Source: Streptomyces sp. 135 (GTDB taxonomy: Bacteria; Actinomycetota; Actinomycetes; Streptomycetales; Streptomycetaceae). From it: DNA of 64,000 nucleotides. Position 1 is the first letter of the stretch, and each line of letters starts with the position of its first letter. Position numbers and translations under genes: made by a program. The DNA is taken from assembly GCF_020026305.1 (NCBI RefSeq), contig NZ_CP075691.1, positions 4,898,001 through 4,962,000 on the forward strand, given 5' to 3'. Below are positions 16,288-24,952 of the stretch, one piece after another. The notes below the pieces were generated by a model. It saw nothing but the letters and a program-made list of their open reading frames with translations, had not been told where the DNA came from and did not search any database.

Positions 16288-17502
16288 GTGACCGAGAAGG
16301 CCGACCTCACGTCGTTTGATGTCACAGCCGTCCTCGACCGTGCCGCCGCAGGTGGGCGGATCACCCCCGAGGAAGCGCTCGTCCTCTACCGGGACGCCCC
16401 GCTGCACGCGCTCGGCGCCGCCGCCGACGCCATCCGCCGCCGGCGCTACGCCGGTACGGAGCACATCGCGACGTACATCATCGAGCGCAACATCAACTAC
16501 ACGAACGTCTGCGTGACGGCGTGCAAGTTCTGCGCCTTCTACGCCGCCCCCAAGGACACCAAGAAGGGCTGGAGCCGCGACCTCGACGACATCCTGCGCC
16601 GCTGCGCGGAGACCGTCGAACTGGGCGGCACCCAGATCATGTTCCAGGGCGGGCACCACCCGGACTACGGCGTCGAGTACTACGAAGAGCACTTCTCCGC
16701 CATCAAGAAGAACTTCCCGCAGCTGGTCATCCACTCCCTCGGCGCGTCCGAGGTCGAGCACATGGCCCGCATCTCCAAGGTGTCGGTGGAGGAGGCCATC
16801 CAGCGCATCAACGCCGCGGGCCTCGACTCCTTCGCGGGAGCGGGCGCCGAGCTGCTCCCGGCCCGCCCGCGCAAGGCCATCGCCCCGCTCAAGGAGAGCG
16901 GCGAGCGCTGGCTGGAGATCATGGAGACGGCGCACAACCTCGGCGTGGAGTCCACGTCCACCATGCTCATGGGCACGGGCGAGACCAACGCCGAGCGCAT
17001 CGAGCACCTGCGGATGATCCGCGACGTGCAGGACCGGACCGGAGGCTTCCGGGCCTTCATCCCGTACACGTACCAGCCCGAGAACAACCACCTCAAGGGC
17101 CGCACGCAGGCGACGATCTTCGAGTACATCCGCATGATCGCGATCGCGCGGATCTTCCTCGACAACGTCGCGCACATCCAGGGCTCCTGGCTGACCACCG
17201 GCAAGGAGGCGGGCCAGCTGACGCTGCACTACGGCGCGGACGACCTCGGCTCGGTGATGCTGGAGGAGAACGTGGTCTCCTCGGCCGGCGCCAAGCACCG
17301 CTCGAACCTCCGCGAGATGATCGAGATGATCCGTACGGCGGACCGCGTGCCGGCCCAGCGCGCCACGACGTACGAGCACCTCGTGGTGCACGACGACCCG
17401 GCGAACGACCCGGTCGACGACCGCGTCGCCTCGCACATCTCGTCCACCGCGATCGAGGGCGGCACGGCACACCCCGAGCTGAAGCTCCTCGCCACGAACT
17501 GA
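16288..17502 (+). CDS. mqnC: Cyclic dehypoxanthinyl futalosine synthase
   Basis: 404 residues from GTG 16288, with GAAAGGGA upstream. It is a radical SAM enzyme: NYTNVCVTACKFCAFYAAP holds the CxxxCxxC cluster. The neighbouring residues and GGTQIMFQGGHHPDYGVEYY match MqnC rather than MqnE. It cyclises dehypoxanthinyl futalosine in the futalosine route to menaquinone, the route used by streptomycetes. The C-terminal half carries GSWLTTGKEAGQLTLHYGAD and DLGSVMLEENVVSSAG as in the family. Length is normal. An amidohydrolase-fragment gene follows after 7 nt and menG lies 0.8 kb downstream. Confidence 0.93.
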   Translation: MTEKADLTSFDVTAVLDRAAAGGRITPEEALVLYRDAPLHALGAAADAIRRRRYAGTEHIATYIIERNINYTNVCVTACKFCAFYAAPKDTKKGWSRDLDDILRRCAETVELGGTQIMFQGGHHPDYGVEYYEEHFSAIKKNFPQLVIHSLGASEVEHMARISKVSVEEAIQRINAAGLDSFAGAGAELLPARPRKAIAPLKESGERWLEIMETAHNLGVESTSTMLMGTGETNAERIEHLRMIRDVQDRTGGFRAFIPYTYQPENNHLKGRTQATIFEYIRMIAIARIFLDNVAHIQGSWLTTGKEAGQLTLHYGADDLGSVMLEENVVSSAGAKHRSNLREMIEMIRTADRVPAQRATTYEHLVVHDDPANDPVDDRVASHISSTAIEGGTAHPELKLLATN

Positions 17503-17509
17503 GGCCCTG

Positions 17510-18109
17510 TTGCTCACCCTTCACGTCGCCGAGCACTCTCCGGAGGCGGCGGTCCTGGCCGACGGGGCGGTCGTCGCCGCCGTCGGCCCGTACGACGAGC
17601 TGGCGGCGGCACACCCGGCGGCCCGCGTCCGCCGCTGGCCCGGCATCCTGACCCCCGGGCTGCTCAACCCGTACGGCCCCGAGCTCCTGGAGGCCACGTA
17701 CCACCCCGATCCGCGCGAGGCCGACCGCCTGGGCACGGAGCCCATCGGCGGGGAGCGCGCCCGGGCGATCTTCCGCGCGGACCCCTCCCGCGTCGGCGCC
17801 GGCGCGCGGCGCGGGGTGCAGCGGCTGCTGGCCCACGGCACGGTGGCCGTCGCGGGCGAACTCCGCGCCCGCCCCGTCATCGACGCCGTACGCAGGGCGG
17901 GCCTCGCGGTGGGCCAACGCCCGCCGAGGCTCCCGGGCCCCGCGTCCCTCTCCCCGACCCCCTTGATCCTGCTCCCGCCCTTGACCCCGGGCGCCCCGGC
18001 CCGCTTCGCGGTCTTCGCCGTCCAGAGCCGCCGGTCCTTGGTGACCGAGGGCGCGTCGACCTGCGTGGCAACGGTCATCGCAGGCCGCTTGGTCTACCGA
18101 GCCCGTTGA
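17510..18109 (+). CDS. Imidazolonepropionase-like (amidohydrolase composite domain) protein
   Basis: 199 residues from a TTG start 7 nt after mqnC. The N-terminus (LTLHVAEHSPEAAVLADGAV, then ILTPGLLNPYGPEL) looks like the beta-sandwich that flanks amidohydrolase barrels. The C-terminus (ASTCVATVIAGRLVYRAR) looks like the closing strands of that sandwich. In between, no HxH motif or other metal ligands of a working barrel can be seen; the middle keeps only GVQRLLAHGTVAVAGEL. It is probably not a hydrolase. Co-transcription with mqnC suggests some link to menaquinone synthesis, but the role is unknown. Confidence 0.6.
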   Translation: MLTLHVAEHSPEAAVLADGAVVAAVGPYDELAAAHPAARVRRWPGILTPGLLNPYGPELLEATYHPDPREADRLGTEPIGGERARAIFRADPSRVGAGARRGVQRLLAHGTVAVAGELRARPVIDAVRRAGLAVGQRPPRLPGPASLSPTPLILLPPLTPGAPARFAVFAVQSRRSLVTEGASTCVATVIAGRLVYRAR

Positions 18110-18122
18110 CGTCCGTACGAAG

Positions 18123-18200
18123 AGGGGCCCCGTCAGGGGCGCGGGGAACTGCGTGAGCAACCCAAAACACACCCGCACCCGCCGCCCCGCCCCCAGCCCG
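18123..18200. repeat. Dispersed streptomycete intergenic repeat with small hairpin
   Basis: The stretch beginning GAGGGGCCCCGTCAGGGGCG and continuing GCGGGGAACTGCGTGAGCAA matches, from memory, a very common intergenic repeat of Streptomyces chromosomes. GCCCC (18127-18131) and GGGGC (18136-18140) form a short stem that may act as a weak terminator for the mqnC transcript. No reading frame here looks coding. Confidence 0.55.
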
Positions 18201-18278
18201 GCAGACGCCTTCGCGAAGACAGCCCGCCGCAGGCGAAAACCACCCCCGGGCGACCAAGGCCCCCGCCAATAAAGAAGA

Positions 18279-18300
18279 CCGGCCTGACACAATAGGCCGG
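18279..18300. promoter_or_regulatory. Perfect inverted repeat abutting the menG start codon
   Basis: CCGGCCT (18279-18285) and AGGCCGG (18294-18300) are perfect 7-bp arms around GACACAAT. The right arm ends at the base before the GTG start. No ribosome binding site lies in the usual window. The site could be a protein operator, an RNA hairpin, or part of the promoter of a leaderless transcript. Confidence 0.45.
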
Positions 18301-18996
18301 GTGACCCGCGCATCCTTGGACAAGCAGCCCCACGAAGTCGCCACGATGTTCGACGACGTCGCGGAACGATACGACCTCACCAACGACGTGCTCTCCCTCG
18401 GCCAGACCCGCCTCTGGCGCAAGGAGGTCGCCAAGGCCGTCGACGCGCGCCCCGCGCAGAAGGTCCTGGACCTCGCCGCGGGCACCGCCACCTCCTCCCA
18501 GCCCTTCGCGCAGGCCGGCGCGTACGTCGTGCCCTGCGACTTCTCGCTCGGCATGCTCCGGGTCGGCAAGGAGCGCCACCCCTGGATGCCGTTCACGGCG
18601 GGCGACGGGACGAAGCTGCCGTTCAAGGACGACACCTTCGACGCCGTCACCATCTCCTTCGGGCTGCGCAACATCCAGGACACGGACCTCGCGCTGCGCG
18701 AGCTGTACCGCGTGACGAAGCCCGGCGGCCGGGTCGTGATCTGCGAGTTCTCCAGCCCGACCTGGGCGCCGTTCAGGACCGTCTACACCGAGTACCTGAT
18801 GCGGGCCCTGCCGCCGGTCGCCCGCGCCGTGTCCTCCAACCCCGACGCGTACGTCTACCTCGCCGAGTCGATCCGCTCCTGGCCCGACCAGCCCGCGCTC
18901 GCCGCGCGGCTGAAGGACGCGGGCTGGTCGAAGGTGGCCTGGCGGAACCTCACGGGCGGCGTCGTGGCGCTGCACCGAGGCTTCAAGCAGGGCTGA
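18301..18996 (+). CDS. menG: Demethylmenaquinone methyltransferase (UbiE/MenG family)
   Basis: 231 residues, GTG start. It is a SAM-dependent methyltransferase of the UbiE/Coq5 type: FDDVAERYDLTND near the N-terminus, VLDLAAGTATSSQPF as motif I, ISFGLRNIQDTDLALRELYR, and LTGGVVALHRGFK at the end. It should add the last methyl group to demethylmenaquinone. The central family signature YLMRALPPVARAVSSNPDAY is intact. With mqnC and the MenJ-like reductase nearby it forms a menaquinone neighbourhood. The unusual palindrome directly before the start is described separately. Confidence 0.92.
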   Translation: MTRASLDKQPHEVATMFDDVAERYDLTNDVLSLGQTRLWRKEVAKAVDARPAQKVLDLAAGTATSSQPFAQAGAYVVPCDFSLGMLRVGKERHPWMPFTAGDGTKLPFKDDTFDAVTISFGLRNIQDTDLALRELYRVTKPGGRVVICEFSSPTWAPFRTVYTEYLMRALPPVARAVSSNPDAYVYLAESIRSWPDQPALAARLKDAGWSKVAWRNLTGGVVALHRGFKQG

Positions 18997-19130
18997 ACCG
19001 GGCCGGACCGGGAACCGGCCACCGGCCAAGATGTGTCCGTTGCTACGACCCCCGACAGAACTTATGCGGTTCTTATAGGGTCGGTCCTTCCCGCTCGTGG
19101 GTGAACTCCTGGACTGTGACGGAGCGTTTG

Positions 19131-21581
19131 ATGGCGTCGTACTGCCCGCACTGTGGGGCATCAGCCCCAGATGAGGCCCGCTTCTGCATGAAGTGCGGGA
19201 AGGAACGCCTCCCGGATCCGCCCGTTCCGGACACCCCGCCCGCCCCGGCGGAGGCGCCCTCGGAACCACGGCCTCCCGCGTCTCCGCCCCCGCCCGCCTA
19301 CACCCCGGCCCCGGCACCGGCCCCCGCGGCCACCGCCCCCTCTCCCGTCGGCGCCTTCTTCGGCCGTACGTTCCGCGGCGACTGGGCCGGAGCCGCGCAG
19401 GCCGCGCTCTGGCCCTTCGCGCTGCTCCTGATCGGCGGTCTCTCCTTCGCCATCCCGTCGTACGGCCAGGGCGACGAGCCGGTCGCCGGCTTCACCGACC
19501 GGCTGCGGATCGCCCTCGCGCTGCTCCTCCAATCGGTGGGCGGTGGCTTCGATGTGACGGGCCATGAGCAGCGGCGGCCGTCCTTCGGCGATTCCGACGG
19601 CTTCGGCACGGGTTCGGACGGCCTGGGCACGGGCGGCCTCGGCTCGGGCGGCCTCGGCTCCGACTCCTCGGCGGCCACGCTCGAAGGCACGGCCTCCCTG
19701 CACATCGTCCCGCTCACCGTGACCGCGCTGTGGATCGTGGCGCTCCTCATCGGCGTACGCGTCCTGCGCAACCGCCTCCTCGCACGCGGGTACGGGCACC
19801 AGGGCGGCGGCACGGCCGGGCTGGAAGCGGCCGTACGGGTCTCGCTGCTGGCGACCGCGGGCGTCCTGGCGCTGTCCCTCTTCGCGCAGCCCGAGATCGA
19901 GGGCGTCGAACTGTCGTCGTCCCCGGTGCTCGCCGCGCTCGGCGCACTGGGCATCGCGCTCGTCGTCTCCTACGGGGTGCTGCACCGCGCAGACCCGCTC
20001 CAGGTCGCCGCGCGGCCCGGCGTGCAGGCCGCCTTCCGGGCCGTGGGCACCGCGCTGCGGGCCCTGGCCGTCGTCCTCGTGCTCTGCGCGGTCGTCGCCT
20101 TCGTCAGCCTGGCGCAGGTCGACGACCTGGCCGAGGTCTCCGACCTCGACGACGACGGCGTCTCGCCGCTCCTGGTCGCGCTGCTCATCCTGCCGAACCT
20201 CGCGGTCGCGGCGCTCGGCATCAGCTGGGGCGCGGGGGTCGAGGCCTCCGTGCGAGGCAGCGGCTCGCTGTACGGCGGCCGGTCCGAGAGCGAGACCTTC
20301 GGTCTCTCCGAACTGGGCGACGTCACCAACGACTGGGCGATCGTGGGCGCGTTGGCGCTCGGCCTCGTCTGCGCGCTGACGCTCGGCGTCCTCGCCGCGC
20401 GGCGCTGCGCGAGCCGGGGAGAGCAACTCCTGTGCGCGGGCGTCTTTTTCGGGCTCGTCCTGCTGCTCGCCGCGGCAGGCGGTCTCGGCGTCGAGGCGTC
20501 CGGCGCGGTCACCGGCGAGTCGGGATTCGGCGGGGCCGGTGGCAACGGCGGCATGGAGATCGGGCTCAGCGTCCCGGAGGTGCTGCTCTTCGGACTGCTG
20601 TGGATCTTCCCCGCCGCGCTGCTCGGGCCGTACCTGCTGCGGATGTCGGGGCAGAGCGGTGCCCCCGCGGCGCCCGCGTACGCACCGGCGGTGCCACCGG
20701 TTCCGGGGGCCCCGGCCGGAACGGCTGCCTCCGAAGCCGCCGCGCTGGTCACGCAGTCGGCACCCACCGGCCCCGCCACGCCTCCCGCCCCGGGCACGCC
20801 CGTCCACACGTACGGCCCCCACGCCGTCCAGCTCGCCCCGCAGCCCCCCGCCGCCGCCAAGCCGCGCGGCCGGGCCGGAGTCTGGGTGGCCACGCTCGCC
20901 GGGGCCTTCCTCATCGGCGGTGGCGCGACGGCCGGCGTGCTGGTCTGGCAGGACAACGACGGCGGTAAGGCGGACAACGCCGGAAAGGACGACAAGCCCT
21001 CCGTCAGCCGGTCCGAGGAGCCGAGCCAGGAGCCGGGCCGGTCCACTTCGCCGACCACGCCGGACCAGGAGCCGAGCGACAGCGCGAACCCCGCCGGCGG
21101 GACCGACGGGACCGAGATCCCCAAGGGCTCCGAGCGGGTGACGGACTCCGAGGGGTTCTCCTTCGCCGTCCCCGAGGGATGGACGCGGCAGTCCGTGGAC
21201 CCGGAGCGGCCCGGACAGATCACGTACGCGGGGTCGACCGGGCGGGAGGAGTTCCTCGTCGGCGTCGTGAGGGACGCGCCCTACACCTCGTACGAGAACT
21301 TCACGAACATCGAGAAGCACACCAAGTCCGCCCCGGACAAGTCGGACTACCAGCGGATCCGGATGGAGCGGAACACCTTCCAGGGGCAGGACGGCGCGAT
21401 CTGGGAGTACACGTACACCGACGAGGCGGACCGCACGATCCACGCCGTCAACCAGAGCTACATCGCAGAGGACGGCACCGAGTACGCCATCCAGCTCTCC
21501 TGGCGCGAGGACTTCTGGCCCGCGGGCGAGGGCGCGAAGACGCACCGGACCGCGCTGAAGACCTGGCGGCTCACGGACTGA
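19131..21581 (+). CDS. Zinc-ribbon multi-pass membrane protein of unknown function
   Basis: 816 residues. ATG 19131 is chosen because a GGAG site precedes it and the zinc ribbon begins at once; GTG 19101 is an in-frame alternative. Order: CPHCG and CMKCG (a zinc ribbon as in zinc_ribbon_2), a Pro-rich linker, about eight to ten membrane segments (for example FALLLIGGLSFAIP, LTVTALWIVALLIGVRVL, LLLAAAGGLGV), another Pro/Ala linker, and one more membrane helix (ATLAGAFLIGGGATAGVLVW). A Ser/Asp-rich stalk follows, then an outer domain starting GFSFAVPEGWTRQ and rich in aromatic residues. The last domain resembles the folded ectodomains of streptomycete serine/threonine kinases and similar sensors. 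Function not recognised. Confidence 0.7.
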   Translation: MASYCPHCGASAPDEARFCMKCGKERLPDPPVPDTPPAPAEAPSEPRPPASPPPPAYTPAPAPAPAATAPSPVGAFFGRTFRGDWAGAAQAALWPFALLLIGGLSFAIPSYGQGDEPVAGFTDRLRIALALLLQSVGGGFDVTGHEQRRPSFGDSDGFGTGSDGLGTGGLGSGGLGSDSSAATLEGTASLHIVPLTVTALWIVALLIGVRVLRNRLLARGYGHQGGGTAGLEAAVRVSLLATAGVLALSLFAQPEIEGVELSSSPVLAALGALGIALVVSYGVLHRADPLQVAARPGVQAAFRAVGTALRALAVVLVLCAVVAFVSLAQVDDLAEVSDLDDDGVSPLLVALLILPNLAVAALGISWGAGVEASVRGSGSLYGGRSESETFGLSELGDVTNDWAIVGALALGLVCALTLGVLAARRCASRGEQLLCAGVFFGLVLLLAAAGGLGVEASGAVTGESGFGGAGGNGGMEIGLSVPEVLLFGLLWIFPAALLGPYLLRMSGQSGAPAAPAYAPAVPPVPGAPAGTAASEAAALVTQSAPTGPATPPAPGTPVHTYGPHAVQLAPQPPAAAKPRGRAGVWVATLAGAFLIGGGATAGVLVWQDNDGGKADNAGKDDKPSVSRSEEPSQEPGRSTSPTTPDQEPSDSANPAGGTDGTEIPKGSERVTDSEGFSFAVPEGWTRQSVDPERPGQITYAGSTGREEFLVGVVRDAPYTSYENFTNIEKHTKSAPDKSDYQRIRMERNTFQGQDGAIWEYTYTDEADRTIHAVNQSYIAEDGTEYAIQLSWREDFWPAGEGAKTHRTALKTWRLTD

Positions 21582-21593
21582 GGCCGAGGAGCG

Positions 21594-21620
21594 GGGGACC
21601 CGTCACCGGGAGGGGTCCCC
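21594..21620. terminator. Hairpin between convergent genes
   Basis: GGGGACCC (21594-21601) pairs with GGGTCCCC (21613-21620) across an 11-nt loop, between the zinc-ribbon gene and the converging acetyltransferase gene. The stem is short but GC-rich; no U-tract is seen. Confidence 0.5.
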
Positions 21621-21629
21621 GCGCGCGCT

Positions 21630-22172
21630 CTACAGGGCGAGCCGGAAGCAGTACGCCGCGCGCCGCTCCTCCGCGCCCGCCCCCGGCATCGTGAACGTCT
21701 CGCCGAGCTCCATGCCGAGCCGCCGGGTCACCGCGACGGAGCGCTCGTTCCCGGCGGCGACCATCGCCACCACGCTCGGTACTCCCGCCGCCCGCAGCCG
21801 CTCCAGCGTGGCGTGGGCGGCGGCGGTCGCGTACCCCTTGCCCCAGGCCGCGCGCCCCAGCCGCCAGCCGATCTCGATCTCGCCGGTCGGGCCCCAGGGG
21901 CGGGTCCAGGGCTGGGCGCCCGCGAAGCCGACCGGCTCCCCGGTCCCGTCCAGCAAGGTCCAGAAACAGAACCCCAGTTCGGCGTCGTGTCTGCGCTGCC
22001 GCGCGGTCAGCTCCTCGTACACGGACAGCTCCGCGGGCACGCCCCCGAGGAACTCCATCACCTCGCGGTCGCGGAAGAGCCGGTGCCAGGCGAAGGCGTC
22101 CTCATGGGTGGGGACGCGCAGCCGCACCTCGGGGAGGTGCAAGGCGGGCAGGGTCTCGGTCTGCTCGGTCAC
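21630..22172 (-). CDS. GNAT family N-acetyltransferase (RimJ/RimL type)
   Basis: 180 residues. RLRVPTHEDAFAWHRLFRDR opens the fold, GEIEIGWRLGRAAWGKGYAT holds the acetyl-CoA binding loop (RxxWGKGY), and MVAAGNERSVAVTRRLGME is the usual Asn-Ser-Arg-Leu-Gly region. It should transfer acetyl groups to an amine, possibly a protein N-terminus; the substrate is not predictable. It is divergent from the reductase gene across 97 nt. Confidence 0.85.
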   Translation of the reverse strand: MTEQTETLPALHLPEVRLRVPTHEDAFAWHRLFRDREVMEFLGGVPAELSVYEELTARQRRHDAELGFCFWTLLDGTGEPVGFAGAQPWTRPWGPTGEIEIGWRLGRAAWGKGYATAAAHATLERLRAAGVPSVVAMVAAGNERSVAVTRRLGMELGETFTMPGAGAEERRAAYCFRLAL

Positions 22173-22269
22173 AAGTGGCCCTTCGGCTGGCTGGTGAGTA
22201 CCGCCTCATAGACTGCCCATATCCCGTGCCGGTCGGCACATAGATTTCGAGCCCTGGGGAGAACCCGCC

Positions 22270-23556
22270 GTGACCGAGCCCCTCTCCGAACACTCAGCGG
22301 ACGTCATCGTCGTCGGAGCCGGGCCCGCCGGTTCGACGACGGCGTACTACCTGGCGAAGGCCGGACTCGACGTCCTCCTCCTGGAGAAGACCGCCTTCCC
22401 GCGCGAGAAGGTCTGCGGCGACGGGCTCACCCCGCGCGCCACCAAGCAGCTCGTGTCCATGGGCATCGACATCTCCGAAGAGGCGGGCTGGCTGCGGAAC
22501 AAGGGCCTGCGCATCATCGGCGGCGGCATGCGGCTCCAACTGGACTGGCCCGAACTCGCCTCCTACCCCGACTACGGCCTCGTACGGAAGCGCGACGACT
22601 TCGACGAGCAGCTCGCCCGGCAGGCGCAGAAGGCGGGCGCGCGGCTGTACGAGCGGTGCAACGTGGGGGAGCCGGTCATCGACGACCGCACCGGCCGCAT
22701 CACCGGCGTGCACGCCAAGCTCGGCGAGGAGAAGACCCCGGTCACCTTCCACGCCCCGCTGGTCGTCGCGGCCGACGGCAACTCCTCGCGGATCTCGCTC
22801 GCCATGGGCCTGCACCGCCGCGAGGACCGGCCGATGGGCGTGGCCGTGCGGACGTACTTCACCTCGCCCCGCCACGACGACGACTACCTGGAGTCCTGGC
22901 TGGAGCTGTGGGACCGCCGCGGACCCGGCGAGGACCGGCTCCTGCCCGGCTACGGCTGGATCTTCGGCATGGGCGACGGCACCTCCAACGTCGGCCTCGG
23001 CATCCTCAACTCCTCCAAGGCCTTCCGCGAGCTCGACTGGCGCGAGGTCCTCAAGGCGTGGTGCGCCTCGATGCCGGAGGACTGGGGGTACACCCCGGAG
23101 AACATGACGATGCCCATCCGCGGCGCCGCCCTGCCGATGGCCTTCAACCGCCAGCCGCACTACACCAAGGGCCTGCTCCTGGTGGGTGACGCGGGCGGCC
23201 TGGTCAACCCGTTCAACGGCGAGGGCATCGCGTACGCCATGGAGTCCGGCCAGATCGCGGCCGACGTCATCGTGCAGGCACACGCGCGTGCCACCCCCGC
23301 CCAGCGGGAACGGGCGCTCCAGAACTACCCGCAGACCCTCAAGGACGTCTACGGCGGCTACTACACGCTGGGCCGCGCCTTCGTGAAGCTCATCGGCAAC
23401 CCGAAGGTCATGAAGATCGCGACGCAGCGCGGTCTGACCCATCCCATCCTGATGAAGTTCACGCTGAAGATGCTGGCGAACCTCACCGACCCGACGGGCG
23501 GCGACGCGATGGACCGCATCATCAACGGCCTGAGCAAGGTGGCGCCGAAGGCGTGA
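22270..23556 (+). CDS. Geranylgeranyl reductase family flavoprotein, MenJ-like
   Basis: 428 residues from GTG 22270 with GGGGAG upstream. An FAD-binding Rossmann motif (VIVVGAGPAGSTTAYYLAKA) starts at about residue 12. FPREKVCGDGLTPRA and LLLVGDAGGLVNPFNGEGIA are the signatures of the geranylgeranyl reductase/MenJ family. In actinobacteria MenJ saturates one isoprene unit of the menaquinone side chain. Its place between menG and the Complex I operon fits that substrate, though a lipid or archaeol-like substrate cannot be excluded. The C-terminal helical part is of normal length. Confidence 0.85.
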   Translation: MTEPLSEHSADVIVVGAGPAGSTTAYYLAKAGLDVLLLEKTAFPREKVCGDGLTPRATKQLVSMGIDISEEAGWLRNKGLRIIGGGMRLQLDWPELASYPDYGLVRKRDDFDEQLARQAQKAGARLYERCNVGEPVIDDRTGRITGVHAKLGEEKTPVTFHAPLVVAADGNSSRISLAMGLHRREDRPMGVAVRTYFTSPRHDDDYLESWLELWDRRGPGEDRLLPGYGWIFGMGDGTSNVGLGILNSSKAFRELDWREVLKAWCASMPEDWGYTPENMTMPIRGAALPMAFNRQPHYTKGLLLVGDAGGLVNPFNGEGIAYAMESGQIAADVIVQAHARATPAQRERALQNYPQTLKDVYGGYYTLGRAFVKLIGNPKVMKIATQRGLTHPILMKFTLKMLANLTDPTGGDAMDRIINGLSKVAPKA

Positions 23557-23660
23557 GACCGGGGCGCGGGGCGGGACGCGGCGCGGGCAGGGGAGCGGTG
23601 CCGTCCGCGTCCGCGAGGTCTGATTTGGCCGTAGTGTCGGACACGAGGCACGCTGGCCCC

Positions 23661-23990
23661 ATGATTTTCATCGCCGTCAAGTTCACCGTCCGCCCCGAGC
23701 ACGCCGACACCTGGCTGGAGCGGACCGCCGAGTTCACCCGGGCCACGCGCGCCGAGCCCGGCAACCTCTTCTACGAGTGGTCGCGCAGCGTCGACGATCC
23801 GAACCAGTTCGTGCTCCTGGAGGCGTTCGCCTCATCCGAGGCGGGCGCCGCGCACGTGAACTCCGACCACTTCAAGGCCGGCATGGAGACGATGGCCGAG
23901 GCCATCGCCGAGGTCCCGCAGATCATCAACACGGAGATCGAGGGCGACGACTGGTCGCGGATGGCGGAGCTGTCGCCGAAGAGCAACTAG
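23661..23990 (+). CDS. ABM-domain putative quinol monooxygenase
   Basis: 109 residues. It is a single antibiotic-biosynthesis-monooxygenase fold: IFIAVKFTVRPEHADTWLE, then EPGNLFYEWSRSVDDPNQFV, LLEAFAS, and SDHFKAGMETMAEAIAE. Members act without metal or cofactor on phenols or quinols, or simply bind such compounds. Being 105 nt after the MenJ-like gene, it may work on quinones. The ATG at 23661 is the start with the family's normal length; ribosome site is weak. Confidence 0.75.
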   Translation: MIFIAVKFTVRPEHADTWLERTAEFTRATRAEPGNLFYEWSRSVDDPNQFVLLEAFASSEAGAAHVNSDHFKAGMETMAEAIAEVPQIINTEIEGDDWSRMAELSPKSN

Positions 23991-24032
23991 CCGTTCGCCT
24001 CTGGAACGGCTGTACGGCCGCCCGAGGGCACG

Positions 24033-24071
24033 CCAAGGGCCGGAACCCCACCCGGGGGTTCCGGCCCTTGG
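24033..24071. terminator. Strong bidirectional terminator
   Basis: A 17-bp perfect stem (CCAAGGGCCGGAACCCC at 24033-24049 with 24055-24071) closes a 5-nt loop, between the converging ABM gene and NlpC/P60 gene. It is one of the longest stems in the window. Confidence 0.85.
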
Positions 24072-24091
24072 TGCGTCGCTCTAAGGGGCCG

Positions 24092-24919
24092 TCAGAGGAC
24101 GCGCACGGCGCCCGAGGCCGGGTAACCCGACAGGTCCTGGATGACAACGCCCTTGCTGGGGTTGGCGGCGTCCAGGTACTGGCCGTTACCGATGTACACA
24201 CCGACGTGGTACGCGGAACCGGCGCCACCCCAGTAAAGGATGTCGCCCACCTGGATGTTGGAGAGCGAGACCGGCGTACCGGCGACCGACTGGTCCTGCG
24301 AGACGCGCGGAAGGTCCACGCCCGCCTGCTTGAACGCGGCCTGCACGAGGCTGGAGCAGTCCCAGGCGTTCGGGCCCGAGGCACCCATCACGTAGGCGTC
24401 GCCGAGCTGCGCCTTGAGGAAGCTGATGACCGTGCCGACGCTGCCGCTGGCCGGGGCGACCGAGTCGGAGGCGGAGGCGGTGGCGCCGGAACCGGACGTC
24501 GACTGGGTGGAGAGCGTCGTGCGCTCGGTGGCACGGGAGGCGCGCTCCTCCTCGGCCTTCTTGGCCGCGGCGGCCTTCGCCTTGCGCTCGGCCTCGGCCT
24601 TCTTCTCGGCCTTCGCCTGGTCTTCCTTGGCCTGCTTGGCGGCCTTGGCGGCGGCGGCGTCCTGCTCGGCGCGCGACTCGTAGGAGTCGGCGGCCTGCTG
24701 GGTGGCGTCCGCCGACTGCGCGATCTGTGCGGACAGATCAGCGGTCAGGGTGGGCATTTCGATGGTCTCGGACACCGGCTCGGCCGCGTTCGCCGTACCG
24801 GCCGCCGCGGCCACTGCCAGGGTGCTGAGGACGCCACCGGCAACTCCTGCGCGCAGGGCGATCTTGGAGGCGCTGCGACGGGGCTTCCGGTGGCTGGGTA
24901 TGTGAGCGGTGTGGGACAT
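24092..24919 (-). CDS. Secreted NlpC/P60 (C40) cell-wall peptidase
   Basis: 275 residues if translation starts at ATG 24919. A long signal peptide (SHRKPRRSASK, then hydrophobic, ending TANAA) is followed by an Ala/Lys/Glu-rich coiled coil around residues 75-150. A Ser/Thr linker and the C-terminal peptidase domain come next. The catalytic Cys lies in NAWDCSSLVQAAF and the His in GSAYHVGVYIGNGQ. The enzyme should cut peptidoglycan stem peptides during wall growth. The layout of coiled coil plus NlpC/P60 resembles RipA-type hydrolases. No ribosome site precedes the ATG, and an ECF-type promoter lies just upstream, so the mRNA may be leaderless. Confidence 0.88.
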   Translation of the reverse strand: MSHTAHIPSHRKPRRSASKIALRAGVAGGVLSTLAVAAAAGTANAAEPVSETIEMPTLTADLSAQIAQSADATQQAADSYESRAEQDAAAAKAAKQAKEDQAKAEKKAEAERKAKAAAAKKAEEERASRATERTTLSTQSTSGSGATASASDSVAPASGSVGTVISFLKAQLGDAYVMGASGPNAWDCSSLVQAAFKQAGVDLPRVSQDQSVAGTPVSLSNIQVGDILYWGGAGSAYHVGVYIGNGQYLDAANPSKGVVIQDLSGYPASGAVRVL

Positions 24920-24925
24920 GAGAAC

Positions 24926-24952
24926 AACCGCTATCAGGGACTCGCGGTTCCC
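24926..24952 (-). promoter_or_regulatory. Candidate ECF sigma (SigR/SigE-type) promoter of the NlpC/P60 gene
   Basis: On the minus strand GGGAAC (24952-24947) is followed after 18 nt by GTT (24928-24926), close to the GGGAAT-N16-18-GTT form recognised by SigR-class factors. The predicted transcript start would fall at or next to the ATG at 24919, and there is no Shine-Dalgarno sequence. This is pattern matching only. Confidence 0.35.
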
